From a bacterium (GTDB lineage Bacteria > Bdellovibrionota_B > Oligoflexia > Silvanigrellales > Silvanigrellaceae), in NCBI GenBank assembly GCA_009918675.1, contig RGDM01000001.1, forward strand, positions 47,782 through 111,781: 64,000 nt of DNA. Direction: 5' to 3'. Both the position numbers and the translations under genes were made by a program. Positions 17,343 to 27,098 of this stretch are shown here, one piece after another. The number at the start of each line of letters is the position of its first letter. The stretch's first letter is position 1. A model generated the notes under the pieces. The model did no database searches. It was given only the letters and a program-made list of their open reading frames with translations, and was not told where the DNA came from.

Positions 17343-18851
17343 TCAAAGCAATCCCAACACAGAGAGGGAAAGCAGACCTTTTTGAGTTGTCTTGGAGCTT
17401 GCAGCAAAGGTTAAATCCACATCATATGTGGCAGTTCCGCTCAGAATGAGAAAAGGGAAAAGCGTATACGACACATTGATCGTTTGCCCCTCTTTTCCAG
17501 TCCACGCGGTAGAAACTTTTGCCGAAGAAACTCTTTCGATTCCGATCTTCTGGCCAACTTTGAGCGTGATGCGTCGCGATGGCGCAAAAGAGATTGCCGG
17601 CGTCACGGTCAAGTCCTGCCGCCGTTCACCCGGATTTTCCTTATCCAACGGCTCCCGCACTCCAAGATCAACAGGTGCTGTGGCTGACCAAGAATTAAGT
17701 GTCCAAAATGAAAATTCTCGGAAACCGCGAATGACAAATGCGGAACGATTGCTTTCAGCCGTTTTTTGCAGGTCATTTTCAAATCCTGCGGTCAGTTCCC
17801 CTTCGAGAAGATTGGCTTTGAAGTTGACGCTATCGCTGACAGGTTTCGCGCCTGCACGAATATAATTAAGAGTTGATGCCAGTTTCAGAACACCAATTGT
17901 CTTATTTATAATTCTCGCCCAGTTAACTTCAGCCTCAACGAAAAGAGTGTTGAAGGCGTTGAATTGTGCTGGATAGGCCTGAATTCCAAGCAACCGCAAG
18001 CCAACGCCGTAGGGACCTTCTGCCGGCTTTTTTCCGCCGAGGCCCTCGAAGTTGGCAAAGAGACCAGCAATCAACTTGCTCCCTGCCAGACCAGGATATC
18101 CGTCAGGCGCAGAAGTTCCGTTAGGAAGAGCAAGCATATTAGTTTCGTACTGATATGTGATTGGCGAAATCAGATTCCATGGCCGCATCTTTGCGATACG
18201 CTGCATAAATGCAAAGGACGATTGCTGAAGTGCCGGATCAAGTGAAGCATTCCAGTTGAGCTGTAAAAAACGACTTCGCGAATCAAACAGCCGACCCGAT
18301 TCGAATGAAACGACCCCTAAATAATAGGGAAGCATAAGTCGCCGCGGCGGATTCAAACTTTCTTCAACAGCAGAAACGCGCAATAGTATTTCAGCATCGG
18401 CCCATTCCTTTCGCTCCATCAAAATAAGTGCGCATTCAAAAAGTGCAGGACCGTAATGCTGGTCTTTGCGAAGGGCTTCTTTGATCAAAGAAAAGGCTTC
18501 TTCTGTTCGATAAAGACCTTTGGCAACCATTGCTTTAGCAACGAGTAACCGCGGACTTTGCTTTATTTCTTGAGAGGAAAGACCTGCTAACAGCTTTTCG
18601 GCCGCAAAAAAATCTTCTCTTTCTAGCAAAGATTCAACTTCAATAGTTTTTTTAAGAGGATCTACAGGCGCAGCTGCTGGTGCTTGCGGCGCCATGTCGC
18701 CGCTTTGCTCGCTTGTATCCTGTGTTTCCAAAGCGGCGGGCTCAGGCAATGTTTTTGCCGTCTGTGCAAGTGCAGCGACACTGCCAGCCGACAACGAGAG
18801 AAATACCGCCAAACCCGTGGTTTCAAGCCTTCTGAATAGAGGCCTCTGCAT
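17343..18851 (-). CDS. Exported TPR protein with C-terminal beta-barrel
   Basis: A 502-residue envelope protein with a Sec signal peptide (AVFLSLSAGSVAALA). A proline/alanine linker follows, then TPR-like helical repeats (about residues 75-200: FFAAEKLLAGL, RTEEAFSLIKEALRK, EWADAEILLRV). The C-terminal 270 residues are alternating beta strands (VGLRLLGIQAYP, LTVTPAISFAPSRRITLKVG, LILSGTATYDVDLTF) that end in a hydrophobic strand, as in outer-membrane barrels. TPR-plus-barrel architecture is used by outer-membrane export or assembly proteins. The specific role is unknown. ATG 18851 is chosen; TTG 18866 and GTG 18860 are in-frame alternatives. It overlaps the mfd 3' end by 29 bases. Confidence 0.75.
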   Translation of the reverse strand: MQRPLFRRLETTGLAVFLSLSAGSVAALAQTAKTLPEPAALETQDTSEQSGDMAPQAPAAAPVDPLKKTIEVESLLEREDFFAAEKLLAGLSSQEIKQSPRLLVAKAMVAKGLYRTEEAFSLIKEALRKDQHYGPALFECALILMERKEWADAEILLRVSAVEESLNPPRRLMLPYYLGVVSFESGRLFDSRSRFLQLNWNASLDPALQQSSFAFMQRIAKMRPWNLISPITYQYETNMLALPNGTSAPDGYPGLAGSKLIAGLFANFEGLGGKKPAEGPYGVGLRLLGIQAYPAQFNAFNTLFVEAEVNWARIINKTIGVLKLASTLNYIRAGAKPVSDSVNFKANLLEGELTAGFENDLQKTAESNRSAFVIRGFREFSFWTLNSWSATAPVDLGVREPLDKENPGERRQDLTVTPAISFAPSRRITLKVGQKIGIERVSSAKVSTAWTGKEGQTINVSYTLFPFLILSGTATYDVDLTFAASSKTTQKGLLSLSVLGLL

Positions 18852-21800
18852 ACGATTCACCCGCAAATAACGTCAGAAACTTCTTGAGCTCATCCAATCC
18901 TGTCTGACCGAATTCCGGACGGAATTGGCGCTTCTTCAAAGGTAACAGCAAACGACCATCTGGCGTGAGTCGAACGCCCTTCACTTGACGGTTACAGACA
19001 TCAAAAATGCGTTTTACGGTTGCTTCAGCATCGGCGTCATCGCGGGCCTGGAGAACCTCGGGACTAATTTTCACTTCCGTGAAATCATCACTCACATTGA
19101 GTCCAACCCCACCAAAACTCATCAGCCATCGGCGAATTCGGGCTATGTCGGCCAATTGCCGCACGGATTCGGGCAGAGGCCCAAAACGGTCGGCACATTC
19201 ATGCGTTAAAGCAACCAAATTGTCTTCGTTTCGGGCTCCAAAAAAACGCCGATAGAGGCGAAGCCGTTCGCGTGAATTTTGAATGTAATCTTCCGGAATT
19301 TGCGCTTCTATGGGGATTTGAATTTCAGCCTCTGGCAGGATTCGCACCTTGCGACCACCAATGGAACGTATCGCATCATCAAGCATCTGCATGTAGGTTT
19401 CCAAGCCAACCTCAGTGACTCGACCGCTTTGATCATCGCCCATAATGTTGCCAGCACCGCGCATCTCCAAATCTTGGCTCGCGATGACAAATCCGCTGCC
19501 AAGCTCCTGATGCTCTCGGAGAACCTCGAGACGCTTCACGCCGTCATCCTCTTCACGTGCTCCGGGCGACATTAAAAAATAAGCGTAACCACGAGTTGCA
19601 CGACGTCCGACTCGACCGCGTAATTGATACAGCTGCGAAAGACCGAAATGGTCCGCGTCTTGGACGAGAATTGTGTTCACGTTTGGCATATCTATGCCGG
19701 ACTCAATAATGGTCGTACAGAGCAGAATATCGTACTTTTGATCCATAAATTCGATGACAGTTCGGTCAAGATCTTTTTGCGACATTTTTCCATGACCAAC
19801 ACAAATGCGCGCCTGTGGAACCAACTGCCGAAGATAATTCTCAACTGCAGGCAAATCCTCAACCCGATTGTGAACAAAAAAGAGCTGTCCACCGCGGGTA
19901 ATTTCGTAATTAATGGCGTCACGAATCGTTGTTTCGTCAAACGGACAGACAAAGGTCTTGACCGCAAGGCGAGCCTTTGGGGGGGTTGTCAGCAAACTCA
20001 ATTCACGCAATCCCACCATTGCCATTTGCAGTGTTCGCGGAATGGGTGTTGCACTCATCGTTAAGACGTCAATGCCATATGAAAGTGTCTTAATCTTTTC
20101 TTTCTGAAGCACACCGAAACGTTGCTCTTCATCAACAATCAGCAGGCCAAGATCACGGTATTTAACATCGGGCGAGAGCAGCCGATGAGTCCCAACAAGA
20201 ATATCGACTCCACCTTCCTGCAATTTCTTGAGAACTTTTGCAGACCCGCCAGCGCCCGATGAGCGATCCAATATTTCAATCTGCACGCCAAAACTATGGA
20301 ACCGCTCTTTCAAGCTCCGATAATGTTGGTGGGCCAGCACTGTTGTAGGAACGAGCCAAGACACCTGCTTGCCATCTAGAACGGCACGATACGCAGCACG
20401 CATCGCAACTTCTGTCTTGCCAAAACCCACATCGCCACACAGCAACCTATCCATAGCTTTGGGTCGGCTCATGTCAGCTTGAATCTCACGCGTTGCTTTG
20501 AGCTGATCGGGCGTTTCATCATAAGGAAATTCTGCTTCAAACAAAAGATAATTGTCTTCAACTTGAGAATAGGCATGACCCGGAGTGGTCGCGCGGCGAG
20601 CTTGATGCTCCATCAGCTCTTTAGCCAACTTTTGCGCTTCTTCCTTCGCACGTGCCTTACGCTTCTCCCATTGTGCTCCCTTCAAGGAGTCGAGCAAACT
20701 TTCATCAGCTTTGCCTGCGCCGATATACCGCTGAACCAGATTCAATTTGTGAACAGGAACATAAACTCGGTCATTTCCTGCATACTCAAGGACTAAAAAG
20801 TCGCCTGAGATATCCATTACTTTGATGGTCATTAATCCACGGAACCGGGCGATTCCATGTTGAACATGAACCACCAAATCACCTTCCGAGAAATCGCCAA
20901 AATGGCTAGTCAGAAGGGTTTCCGTGGCCTCACGTGACGCTTGCCTTGACTCTTCTTCACTGAAGATTTCAAGACTGTGATCTTTGCTGACTCCGCGTAA
21001 CCATTCCTCGGGCAAGACCAGCAAATTTGCGCCAGGAAGATAGAATGGATGAGCAAAGCGAGCCAAACGAGGCAACCAAGTGCCACTCCCCATGCTTTTC
21101 AGCGGCGCTATAAATTCGGCTACTGAAAATAGAGGGATTTCAATGTCGGGTGCGACAATGTGGTTTGAATCTGAAAAATGCGCACGCAGCAGCGCAGCAA
21201 ATTCGAGACATGCATCCTTTGAAGGACTTGTGAAGACACAGCCGAGGCTTGAATTCTCGCGCAAGACTCCTTTAACAATCTCCAACCGCTCAGAGAATTT
21301 CCTTTTGCTTGCCTGATTAAATTTTTGCTCAATTTGTTCTGGAAGAGCAAAGAAATAATCTGGTTTATTTTTAGAATTTTCTTGCAACCAATTTGCAAAG
21401 TTATCTTTGCCAGGAAATATCTTTTCTGGCTTGATGGTCATGTGAGCTTTGCCGTATCCGGATTCCCAAGCGCTTTCGTAGAGGTCGATCACTTCCTTGA
21501 GCCCTTGCACAAGCCGTGGCTTGTCGACCAATAAATGCACCTGAGGATCCCGTTTTTCTAGCAAACCCGCTTGCGACAAAAACTCAAGGGGCTCAACAAA
21601 ATCGGTATCAGAAAATAGCAAACTCAAATCATCGATCCCGGGAAATGGGATTGAGCATCGGAGATTCTCAAGCAGATCATTACGCACGGATCCCTGCAAA
21701 CCCTGCGCAAGGATCGCTTTATTGAATCTATCTATCCAAGTTACGGCTCGTGTTTCGTTAGGCCACACGAATTCACGCGCGGGTAGCAAGCTCACTGTCT

Positions 21801-22380
21801 TGAGTGTCTCAAAAGAGCGTTGGTCGGCAGGGCGGAAGAGACGGATTTTTTCGAGGGTGTCAGCAAAAAATTCACAACGCACTGGATGACGTTCGCCAGG
21901 TGTCCAGAAGTCGAGAATCCCGCCACGAACGGCGCACTCGCCAACCTCCTCCACCCGCTGAACCGTCTGGTATCCAAGCGACAGGAGCTTATCGAGGAGC
22001 TGGTCCTGATCATGCTCTTCACCTTCGCCGAGCTCGAGGGTGTGCTCTTTGAGCCAGCCTGGCGAGGGCACAACCCTCATAAGTGAAGGGGCAGACAAAA
22101 CCACGCAACGCACACGAGTGGTTCTCAGTTGATGCAATGCGCCGATGCGTCGCGCGAGAAGCCGACGCGCAGACTCGAATCGGTAAACCCCCGATTGAAC
22201 GAAGTTGGGCAAGCCAATAATTTCTTCTGGAGCAAGAGTGGAACCGGCCATTTGTCGAAGACACTCCTCGGCAAGCAGAGCGTCGTTGTCTGTGGCGGTT
22301 ACAAGGATGTGGAGCTGTGTTGCTGCGCTTAAGGCAGACTGAACGACATCAGCAATTATGACTTCAAGGCTGTGATTCAT
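18823..22380 (-). CDS. mfd: Transcription-repair coupling factor Mfd
   Basis: A 1185-residue DNA translocase that removes stalled RNA polymerase from lesions and recruits UvrA. Domain order is complete. There is an N-terminal UvrB-like module (ECAVRGGILDFWTPGERHP), then a CarD-like RNA polymerase interaction domain (GDLVVHVQHGIARFRGL). The helicase core follows, with LLCGDVGFGKTEVAMRAA as Walker A, VDEEQRF and SATPIPRTLQ. The C terminus is a TRCF domain (IPIEAQIPEDYI, RLRLYRRF). Start ATG 22380 lies directly after the gpsA stop; a TTG four codons upstream would overlap it. It belongs to a gpsA-mfd-barrel gene transcript. Confidence 0.97.
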   Translation of the reverse strand: MNHSLEVIIADVVQSALSAATQLHILVTATDNDALLAEECLRQMAGSTLAPEEIIGLPNFVQSGVYRFESARRLLARRIGALHQLRTTRVRCVVLSAPSLMRVVPSPGWLKEHTLELGEGEEHDQDQLLDKLLSLGYQTVQRVEEVGECAVRGGILDFWTPGERHPVRCEFFADTLEKIRLFRPADQRSFETLKTVSLLPAREFVWPNETRAVTWIDRFNKAILAQGLQGSVRNDLLENLRCSIPFPGIDDLSLLFSDTDFVEPLEFLSQAGLLEKRDPQVHLLVDKPRLVQGLKEVIDLYESAWESGYGKAHMTIKPEKIFPGKDNFANWLQENSKNKPDYFFALPEQIEQKFNQASKRKFSERLEIVKGVLRENSSLGCVFTSPSKDACLEFAALLRAHFSDSNHIVAPDIEIPLFSVAEFIAPLKSMGSGTWLPRLARFAHPFYLPGANLLVLPEEWLRGVSKDHSLEIFSEEESRQASREATETLLTSHFGDFSEGDLVVHVQHGIARFRGLMTIKVMDISGDFLVLEYAGNDRVYVPVHKLNLVQRYIGAGKADESLLDSLKGAQWEKRKARAKEEAQKLAKELMEHQARRATTPGHAYSQVEDNYLLFEAEFPYDETPDQLKATREIQADMSRPKAMDRLLCGDVGFGKTEVAMRAAYRAVLDGKQVSWLVPTTVLAHQHYRSLKERFHSFGVQIEILDRSSGAGGSAKVLKKLQEGGVDILVGTHRLLSPDVKYRDLGLLIVDEEQRFGVLQKEKIKTLSYGIDVLTMSATPIPRTLQMAMVGLRELSLLTTPPKARLAVKTFVCPFDETTIRDAINYEITRGGQLFFVHNRVEDLPAVENYLRQLVPQARICVGHGKMSQKDLDRTVIEFMDQKYDILLCTTIIESGIDMPNVNTILVQDADHFGLSQLYQLRGRVGRRATRGYAYFLMSPGAREEDDGVKRLEVLREHQELGSGFVIASQDLEMRGAGNIMGDDQSGRVTEVGLETYMQMLDDAIRSIGGRKVRILPEAEIQIPIEAQIPEDYIQNSRERLRLYRRFFGARNEDNLVALTHECADRFGPLPESVRQLADIARIRRWLMSFGGVGLNVSDDFTEVKISPEVLQARDDADAEATVKRIFDVCNRQVKGVRLTPDGRLLLPLKKRQFRPEFGQTGLDELKKFLTLFAGESYAEASIQKA

Positions 22381-22382
22381 CT

Positions 22383-23459
22383 TCAGATCCAATCGAATTC
22401 GCCCTTTTGCTCACGATTGAGCAAGTGGTTCACTGCATCACGCACAGGTCGCGCTTCATGCAAAACTTCATAGGCCATTTTGAAAATAGGTGTATCTAAA
22501 TTGAGGCGGGCGCTGAGAAGATATGCGCTGCGGGCTGTGGTGTATCCTTCAACCACTTGTCCAATATCCGAAAGAACCTCGTCCAAAGGGCGCGTATGAT
22601 GCTGGGCAATCATAAGTCCAAAGCGACGATTGCGAGAGAGATCCCCGGTGCAAGTCAAGATCAAATCACCCAAACCGCTGAGTCCCAAGAACGTGAGAGG
22701 CTGAGCTCCAAGCGCGACTCCCATCTGAGCCATCTCACCTAATCCACGGGTCACAACCGCAGCCCGCGCGTTGTGGCCAAGTTCAAGTCCGTCCACAACC
22801 CCAGCAACGACCGCAATAATATTTTTCAGAGCACCGCCCAATTCAACTCCAACAACATCGTCACTGCCATAAACGCGGAAATGTGGACGGTGAAGAAGCT
22901 GTCGCGTCACCCGACGTACATGCTCATCTTTTGATGCGACCACGATTGCAGTCGGCAAGCCCGCATGCAGCTCTTTTGCAAAACTTGGCCCGCTGAGAAT
23001 TCCGAATCCAACTTCGGGCGGCAATAAATCAGAAAGAATCTCGTGCGGAAGTTTGAGCGTATTGAGTTCGATTCCTTTGGCTGCGCACAAAATAACTGGA
23101 GTCTTATCTTTCGCGAGCAAAGGCCACAGCGTTACGCGAAACCAATCCGAGACACTTCTCAACGCCTGACAAGGAACTGCCAAAATAATTAAATCGATGA
23201 CAGCGCCACTGAGATTTCTCAGACCCGATTCATCCATCGTTTGCAATGCAATTTCTATACTGACACCAGTTTTTTCTTCTCGCGCATCTTTTAAGGTTTC
23301 TTCATTGAGCCCCAACAGTGTGACCCGCGCCCCTCCTTCAGACGCACAGGTCGCCAAGGCTCGCCCAAACACGCCAGGTCCAACAACCAAGACATGAGCA
23401 TTTTTTTTGAAGTTTTGCTGATTTTGCTCGTTGCGCTCCGAGGGGGTCGTCGTAGTCAT
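22383..23459 (-). CDS. gpsA: Glycerol-3-phosphate dehydrogenase [NAD(P)+]
   Basis: This enzyme makes sn-glycerol-3-phosphate from dihydroxyacetone phosphate for phospholipid synthesis (358 residues with the chosen start). The nucleotide-binding motif reads VVGPGVFGRALA; GPG in place of the common GAG is unusual but retains the glycines. The catalytic-lysine block is GGALKNIIAVVAGVVDG. The GLSGLGDLILTCTGDLSRNRRFG segment of the substrate domain is also present, although longer than can be quoted in full. ATG 23459 is preferred; TTG 23501 would add 14 residues without a clear ribosome site. The N-terminal 20 residues are an unconserved polar tail. Confidence 0.93.
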   Translation of the reverse strand: MTTTTPSERNEQNQQNFKKNAHVLVVGPGVFGRALATCASEGGARVTLLGLNEETLKDAREEKTGVSIEIALQTMDESGLRNLSGAVIDLIILAVPCQALRSVSDWFRVTLWPLLAKDKTPVILCAAKGIELNTLKLPHEILSDLLPPEVGFGILSGPSFAKELHAGLPTAIVVASKDEHVRRVTRQLLHRPHFRVYGSDDVVGVELGGALKNIIAVVAGVVDGLELGHNARAAVVTRGLGEMAQMGVALGAQPLTFLGLSGLGDLILTCTGDLSRNRRFGLMIAQHHTRPLDEVLSDIGQVVEGYTTARSAYLLSARLNLDTPIFKMAYEVLHEARPVRDAVNHLLNREQKGEFDWI

Positions 23460-23615
23460 GACTTCTGTCTCCGCTTCAGCAGTTCGCTCATTTACAGTCA
23501 AGTTGCCAGAAAAATTACAGACCAGATGTTTCTAGGGAACTGGAAGGACAGGGTCAATCTTGACGTCCTCTCTGTGATCCCGGACACTTCTTTCATTCAA
23601 CGCTCGGGGTGGACA

Positions 23616-24581
23616 ATGGATTTGAGCCAATTGCGGGAAAACACACACGAACTGCGTCGGCTTCTTGGCTCCAAGGTGCTCGGGCAACCGCAGGTGATCG
23701 ACCTGGTTGTCCTCACAGTCCTTTGCGGCGGTCATGCTTTGTTAACGGGCGCCCCGGGGGTTGCCAAAACGACCCTCGTGCGCTCGCTCGCCCAGGCTTT
23801 GGGCTCCGGCTACAAGCGCATTCAGTTTACCCCTGATCTCACCCCGTTCGACATTTTGGGCGGAGACACCATCCAGTTTGATGAAAAAAATCCTGACCTG
23901 AAGCGAATCGCGTTCGCACCGGGACCTATCTTCGCCCCGTTTATCTTGGCTGACGAAATCAACCGAGCCTCTCCACGCACCCAATCAGCACTGCTCGAAG
24001 CTATGCAAGAACGGCAGGTCAGTTTGAATGGTCAGAGTCGCCAGTTACCGCGCCCATTCTATGTTTTTGCAACTCAGAACCCGATTGAAAACGAGGGAAC
24101 ATTTCCCCTACCCGAGGCGCAGCTCGACCGTTTCTTAGTCAATATCGACGTCGGTTACCCAAATTTTGAAACCGAATTACAGGTTGCAACGCTTTCAGCG
24201 ACTGAAAAGGAACTGCCAGCCGTTGCCGGCGCAAGCCTTATTGTGAATGCTCGGCAAGCTATCGAACAAATACCAATGCCGCAGGCACTTCTTGAAGCCT
24301 GCGTGCGATTAGTTCGAGACACCCGACCAGGCGAAAGCCGACTCGGTCTTGTGAAATCCTATGTCGATTATGGCGCGAGCCCGCGCGCATCTCAGGGTTT
24401 GGTCTTGGCGGCGAAAGCCGCGGCATTCTTAAACAACGCTTCGCAGGTCGGATGGGAGCATGTTGCTCAGGTTGCCCCCGCCGTGCTTCAGCACCGCTTG
24501 GTGTTGAATTTTAGGGCAGCAACCGAGCGAATTTCCAGCCTAGAAGTCTGCAGAACCCTTGTCGCAGAAAGCGTTCTTTAA
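23616..24581 (+). CDS. MoxR-family AAA+ ATPase
   Basis: A 321-residue AAA+ ATPase of the MoxR group, chaperone-like proteins that usually help assemble complexes together with vWA proteins. Motifs in order are Walker A TGAPGVAKTTLV, TPFDILGGD, Walker B FILADEINRASPR, sensor 1 FATQNPIE, the arginine-finger region PEAQLDRF, and sensor 2 in the helical C terminus (VDYGASPRASQGLVLAAKA). ATG 23616 follows GGGGTGG. The normal DUF58 and vWA partners are absent here. The only vWA protein in the window lies 20 kb away. Confidence 0.9.
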   Translation: MDLSQLRENTHELRRLLGSKVLGQPQVIDLVVLTVLCGGHALLTGAPGVAKTTLVRSLAQALGSGYKRIQFTPDLTPFDILGGDTIQFDEKNPDLKRIAFAPGPIFAPFILADEINRASPRTQSALLEAMQERQVSLNGQSRQLPRPFYVFATQNPIENEGTFPLPEAQLDRFLVNIDVGYPNFETELQVATLSATEKELPAVAGASLIVNARQAIEQIPMPQALLEACVRLVRDTRPGESRLGLVKSYVDYGASPRASQGLVLAAKAAAFLNNASQVGWEHVAQVAPAVLQHRLVLNFRAATERISSLEVCRTLVAESVL

Positions 24582-24693
24582 GACGTGTTTTAATTCTTGA
24601 CAGAGTTCAGTCGTTGTGATGACTTGCGACCCTGGCTCCCGCGCGAAAGACCGCCCTTTGTAGGTGTTTCTTTTTGCGCCGGAGGGAGGGTTT

Positions 24694-25200
24694 ATGAGCA
24701 AGATCATCATCGACAGCACTCTGGTCACCCCCAGCCGAATCTCTGAACCTACAATTTCTTCAAACCAGTTTCACCGCACTGAAGAGGCCGCCATTGCGCC
24801 AGCAGCCCGGGTTATTGGCCAACCCGAAGGCCCATTCGGGACAGCCGCTGTCTCTCAGAACACCGTCTTAATCCGAAGCCTTGGCGCTGCGCGTTTTGTG
24901 AAGTTCATGACTCTTGAAATAGCGCCTCATGGACTTTTCATTGTTGTTCCGCAACCGCAAACTCAGCCCTTTCAAGCAAAAAGCACATTGCTCGAGATCC
25001 AACTCTTCCTTGGGGAACCTGCTTCAGCTGGAAATAAAATCATTAAATGTATCGGTCGTATCGAAGAAATCCGTTCGGCCGTTGACGTCCCTCACCCCAC
25101 GCCAGCGGGCTACATCGTGCGACTTGTGCAACTGAGTGCGGAAGACGTGTTACAGATCGAAAAGCACATCAACGAAAAACTCATCAATACGGCAATTTGA
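24694..25200 (+). CDS. Probable PilZ-like domain protein
   Basis: A 168-residue soluble protein with an excellent ribosome site (GGAGGGAGGG). After a 60-residue low-complexity N terminus, residues 70-165 follow the alternating pattern of a PilZ beta-barrel: VLIRSLGAARFVKFMTLEI, GLFIVV, LLEIQLFLG, CIGRIEEI and YIVRLVQLSAEDVLQIEKHI. The c-di-GMP motifs are degenerate: RxxxR is not seen and the D/NxSxxG position reads EIAPHG, so nucleotide binding is doubtful. It ends nine bases before ltaE. An unrelated beta-barrel fold is possible. Confidence 0.55.
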   Translation: MSKIIIDSTLVTPSRISEPTISSNQFHRTEEAAIAPAARVIGQPEGPFGTAAVSQNTVLIRSLGAARFVKFMTLEIAPHGLFIVVPQPQTQPFQAKSTLLEIQLFLGEPASAGNKIIKCIGRIEEIRSAVDVPHPTPAGYIVRLVQLSAEDVLQIEKHINEKLINTAI

Positions 25201-25208
25201 AATAGCAC

Positions 25209-26225
25209 ATGTCTGAATTTTTAGACTTCCGTAGCGACACCTTAACGCAACCCACTCTCGCCATGCGAAAAGCAATGGCTGACGCTGTGGTTGGTGATTC
25301 TTTTTATGATGAAGATCCGTCGGTGAATGCCCTCGAAACGCGAATTGCAGAGCTTTTTGCACACGAGGCTGCGTTGTTTGTTCCCACCGGAACAATGAGT
25401 AATCAAATTGCAATCCAACTCCACTGCCGACATGGTGAATCGGTTTTGGCGTCGCACGACCTCCATATTCTTCGCGCCGAGACGGGTGGAATTTCGGCAC
25501 TCGCTGGAGTGCAGCCGATTGCTGTGAGAACCACAGACGATTTTCTGCCTCAGCTCGATTCTCTTGAAGAGCTTTTCGTTCCCTCAGCTTCCATCGTTGC
25601 CCCGCCAACTCGACTCCTTGCCACTGAAAACACGCACTTGTTTTCGGGCGGACGCATTCACTCATTTGAACATCTGCAACAACTCGCGCATTGGTGCACT
25701 GAGAAGAAAATAGCATTCCATTTAGATGGCGCACGCCTGTGGCACGCTCACATTGAAACCAAGATTCCATTAAGCGCTTATGGAGCACTTTTTGATACTC
25801 TTTCAGTGTGCTTCTCAAAAGGTCTTGGTGCTCCGGCTGGGAGTTGTTTGATTGGCTCGAAGGAGCATATCAAGCGAGCGAAATTAATTCGCAAAAGACT
25901 TGGCGGAAGCATGCGACAGTGCGGAATTCTTGCTGCTGCAGCGAGCTACTCACTTGACCACCACCTCAAAGAATTAAAATTCGACCATGAGAAGGCAAAA
26001 CTGCTCGCGCAATGGTTGCGAAATAAATTTCCGCAAGCTGAGGTGAGAGAGCCTGAAACAAATATTGTGCTGTTGAGATTCGCGACTCCTGCCGAGCGTC
26101 TCATTGAGCAGCTGAAAGCCGAAAATGGCATCATTCTGTCCATGCTCAATCAAAAAACACTGCGAGCCGTGTGTCACCGAGATATTCCACAAGACAAGCT
26201 GGATGCATTAACTTCTCGCAGCTGA
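25209..26225 (+). CDS. ltaE: Low-specificity L-threonine aldolase
   Basis: A PLP enzyme (338 residues) that cleaves threonine or allo-threonine to glycine and acetaldehyde. The N-terminal DFRSDTLTQPTLAMRKAM is the family hallmark. VGDSFYDEDPSVNALE follows, then HLDGARLWHA with the PLP aspartate. The PLP lysine is in CFSKGLGAPAGS. The C terminus is normal in length. It lies eight bases after the PilZ-like gene. Confidence 0.93.
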   Translation: MSEFLDFRSDTLTQPTLAMRKAMADAVVGDSFYDEDPSVNALETRIAELFAHEAALFVPTGTMSNQIAIQLHCRHGESVLASHDLHILRAETGGISALAGVQPIAVRTTDDFLPQLDSLEELFVPSASIVAPPTRLLATENTHLFSGGRIHSFEHLQQLAHWCTEKKIAFHLDGARLWHAHIETKIPLSAYGALFDTLSVCFSKGLGAPAGSCLIGSKEHIKRAKLIRKRLGGSMRQCGILAAAASYSLDHHLKELKFDHEKAKLLAQWLRNKFPQAEVREPETNIVLLRFATPAERLIEQLKAENGIILSMLNQKTLRAVCHRDIPQDKLDALTSRS

Positions 26226-26388
26226 GACTTTGGTCGAATTGGCAGAACAGTTGCAAAACCACCCGCCGGCGAAGAACTCAGAATTAGAAAAGTGCAGATA
26301 AGAAGATTCCTGCCTGTCCCTGCTGATTTTTGCCATAGAAGTGCTTCTAAATGGCTCTTATCCGCGAATTGGTCGACTGGTCGATGGT

Positions 26389-27075
26389 TTATTTTTGATG
26401 ATCAGGAATCGCATCGAGACTGGCAAATTCCGAAGAAAACACTTGTCTGACATTTTTATCAAAAAAATCCGCACAATGCGTTGCGAGTTCTTGAGTTGTG
26501 CCGCGATATCCCAAGTCAGATGCTGAAGCGAGAAACTCGCGGTGAGATCGACCAGCACGATAATCAGGCTCACGACTTGGATGTTGAAGCAATTTAACAA
26601 TCAATTCAAAATCGGGATCAACCAACAAACTTCCCTGGTAAACGACAAGATGCTTGCGGCGAAACAAACTTGTGCCAGCAATCTTTTTGTCGCCAAACGC
26701 CAAATCGGAATGCCCACGGGTCACAAGCCCAGGCAGTCCGGCGGCAGCAAGTGCATCGGCCCACAACCCATTAATCATCGAGAAATATTTTTGATTTGAA
26801 AAGACATCTCTTGCAAAAAAAGCAAACGTTAGAATCAAACACCCAGGTCCAAGTAAAACAGTTCCCCCACCACCCCGCCGTTTCACAATGGGAACATTGT
26901 TTTCCTGACATTGCTTTTCAAATGTTTCGCGGTCGGCTGCATTCGAACTTGAAAGCACAACAAGAGTGCGCTGACTTTCAAAAAACCGGAACAATGCCTT
27001 CGATTCTGCAGGTCCATTTCTGTTCTGTGACCACAGCCGATAGGGCTGATTCAAGACCCAATTATCCATCCACAT
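26389..27075 (-). CDS. Lipoate-protein ligase A family protein
   Basis: A 228-residue member of the biotin/lipoate A/B ligase fold. Diagnostic segments are VKRRGGGGTVLLGPGCL (the lipoyl-AMP loop), SDLAFGDKKIAGTSLFRRK with the catalytic lysine, and HLVVYQGSLLVD. It lacks the C-terminal accessory domain of E. coli LplA, so it may be a lipoyl transferase or an octanoyltransferase-like enzyme, and the exact reaction is open. Starts at 27075 and 27069 are both ATG; neither has a strong ribosome site. It ends 163 bases from ltaE, convergently, and its start lies 23 bases after the HAD gene's stop. Confidence 0.82.
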   Translation of the reverse strand: MWMDNWVLNQPYRLWSQNRNGPAESKALFRFFESQRTLVVLSSSNAADRETFEKQCQENNVPIVKRRGGGGTVLLGPGCLILTFAFFARDVFSNQKYFSMINGLWADALAAAGLPGLVTRGHSDLAFGDKKIAGTSLFRRKHLVVYQGSLLVDPDFELIVKLLQHPSREPDYRAGRSHREFLASASDLGYRGTTQELATHCADFFDKNVRQVFSSEFASLDAIPDHQK

Positions 27076-27098
27076 GACTGAACTCGATTGCAGCTATA

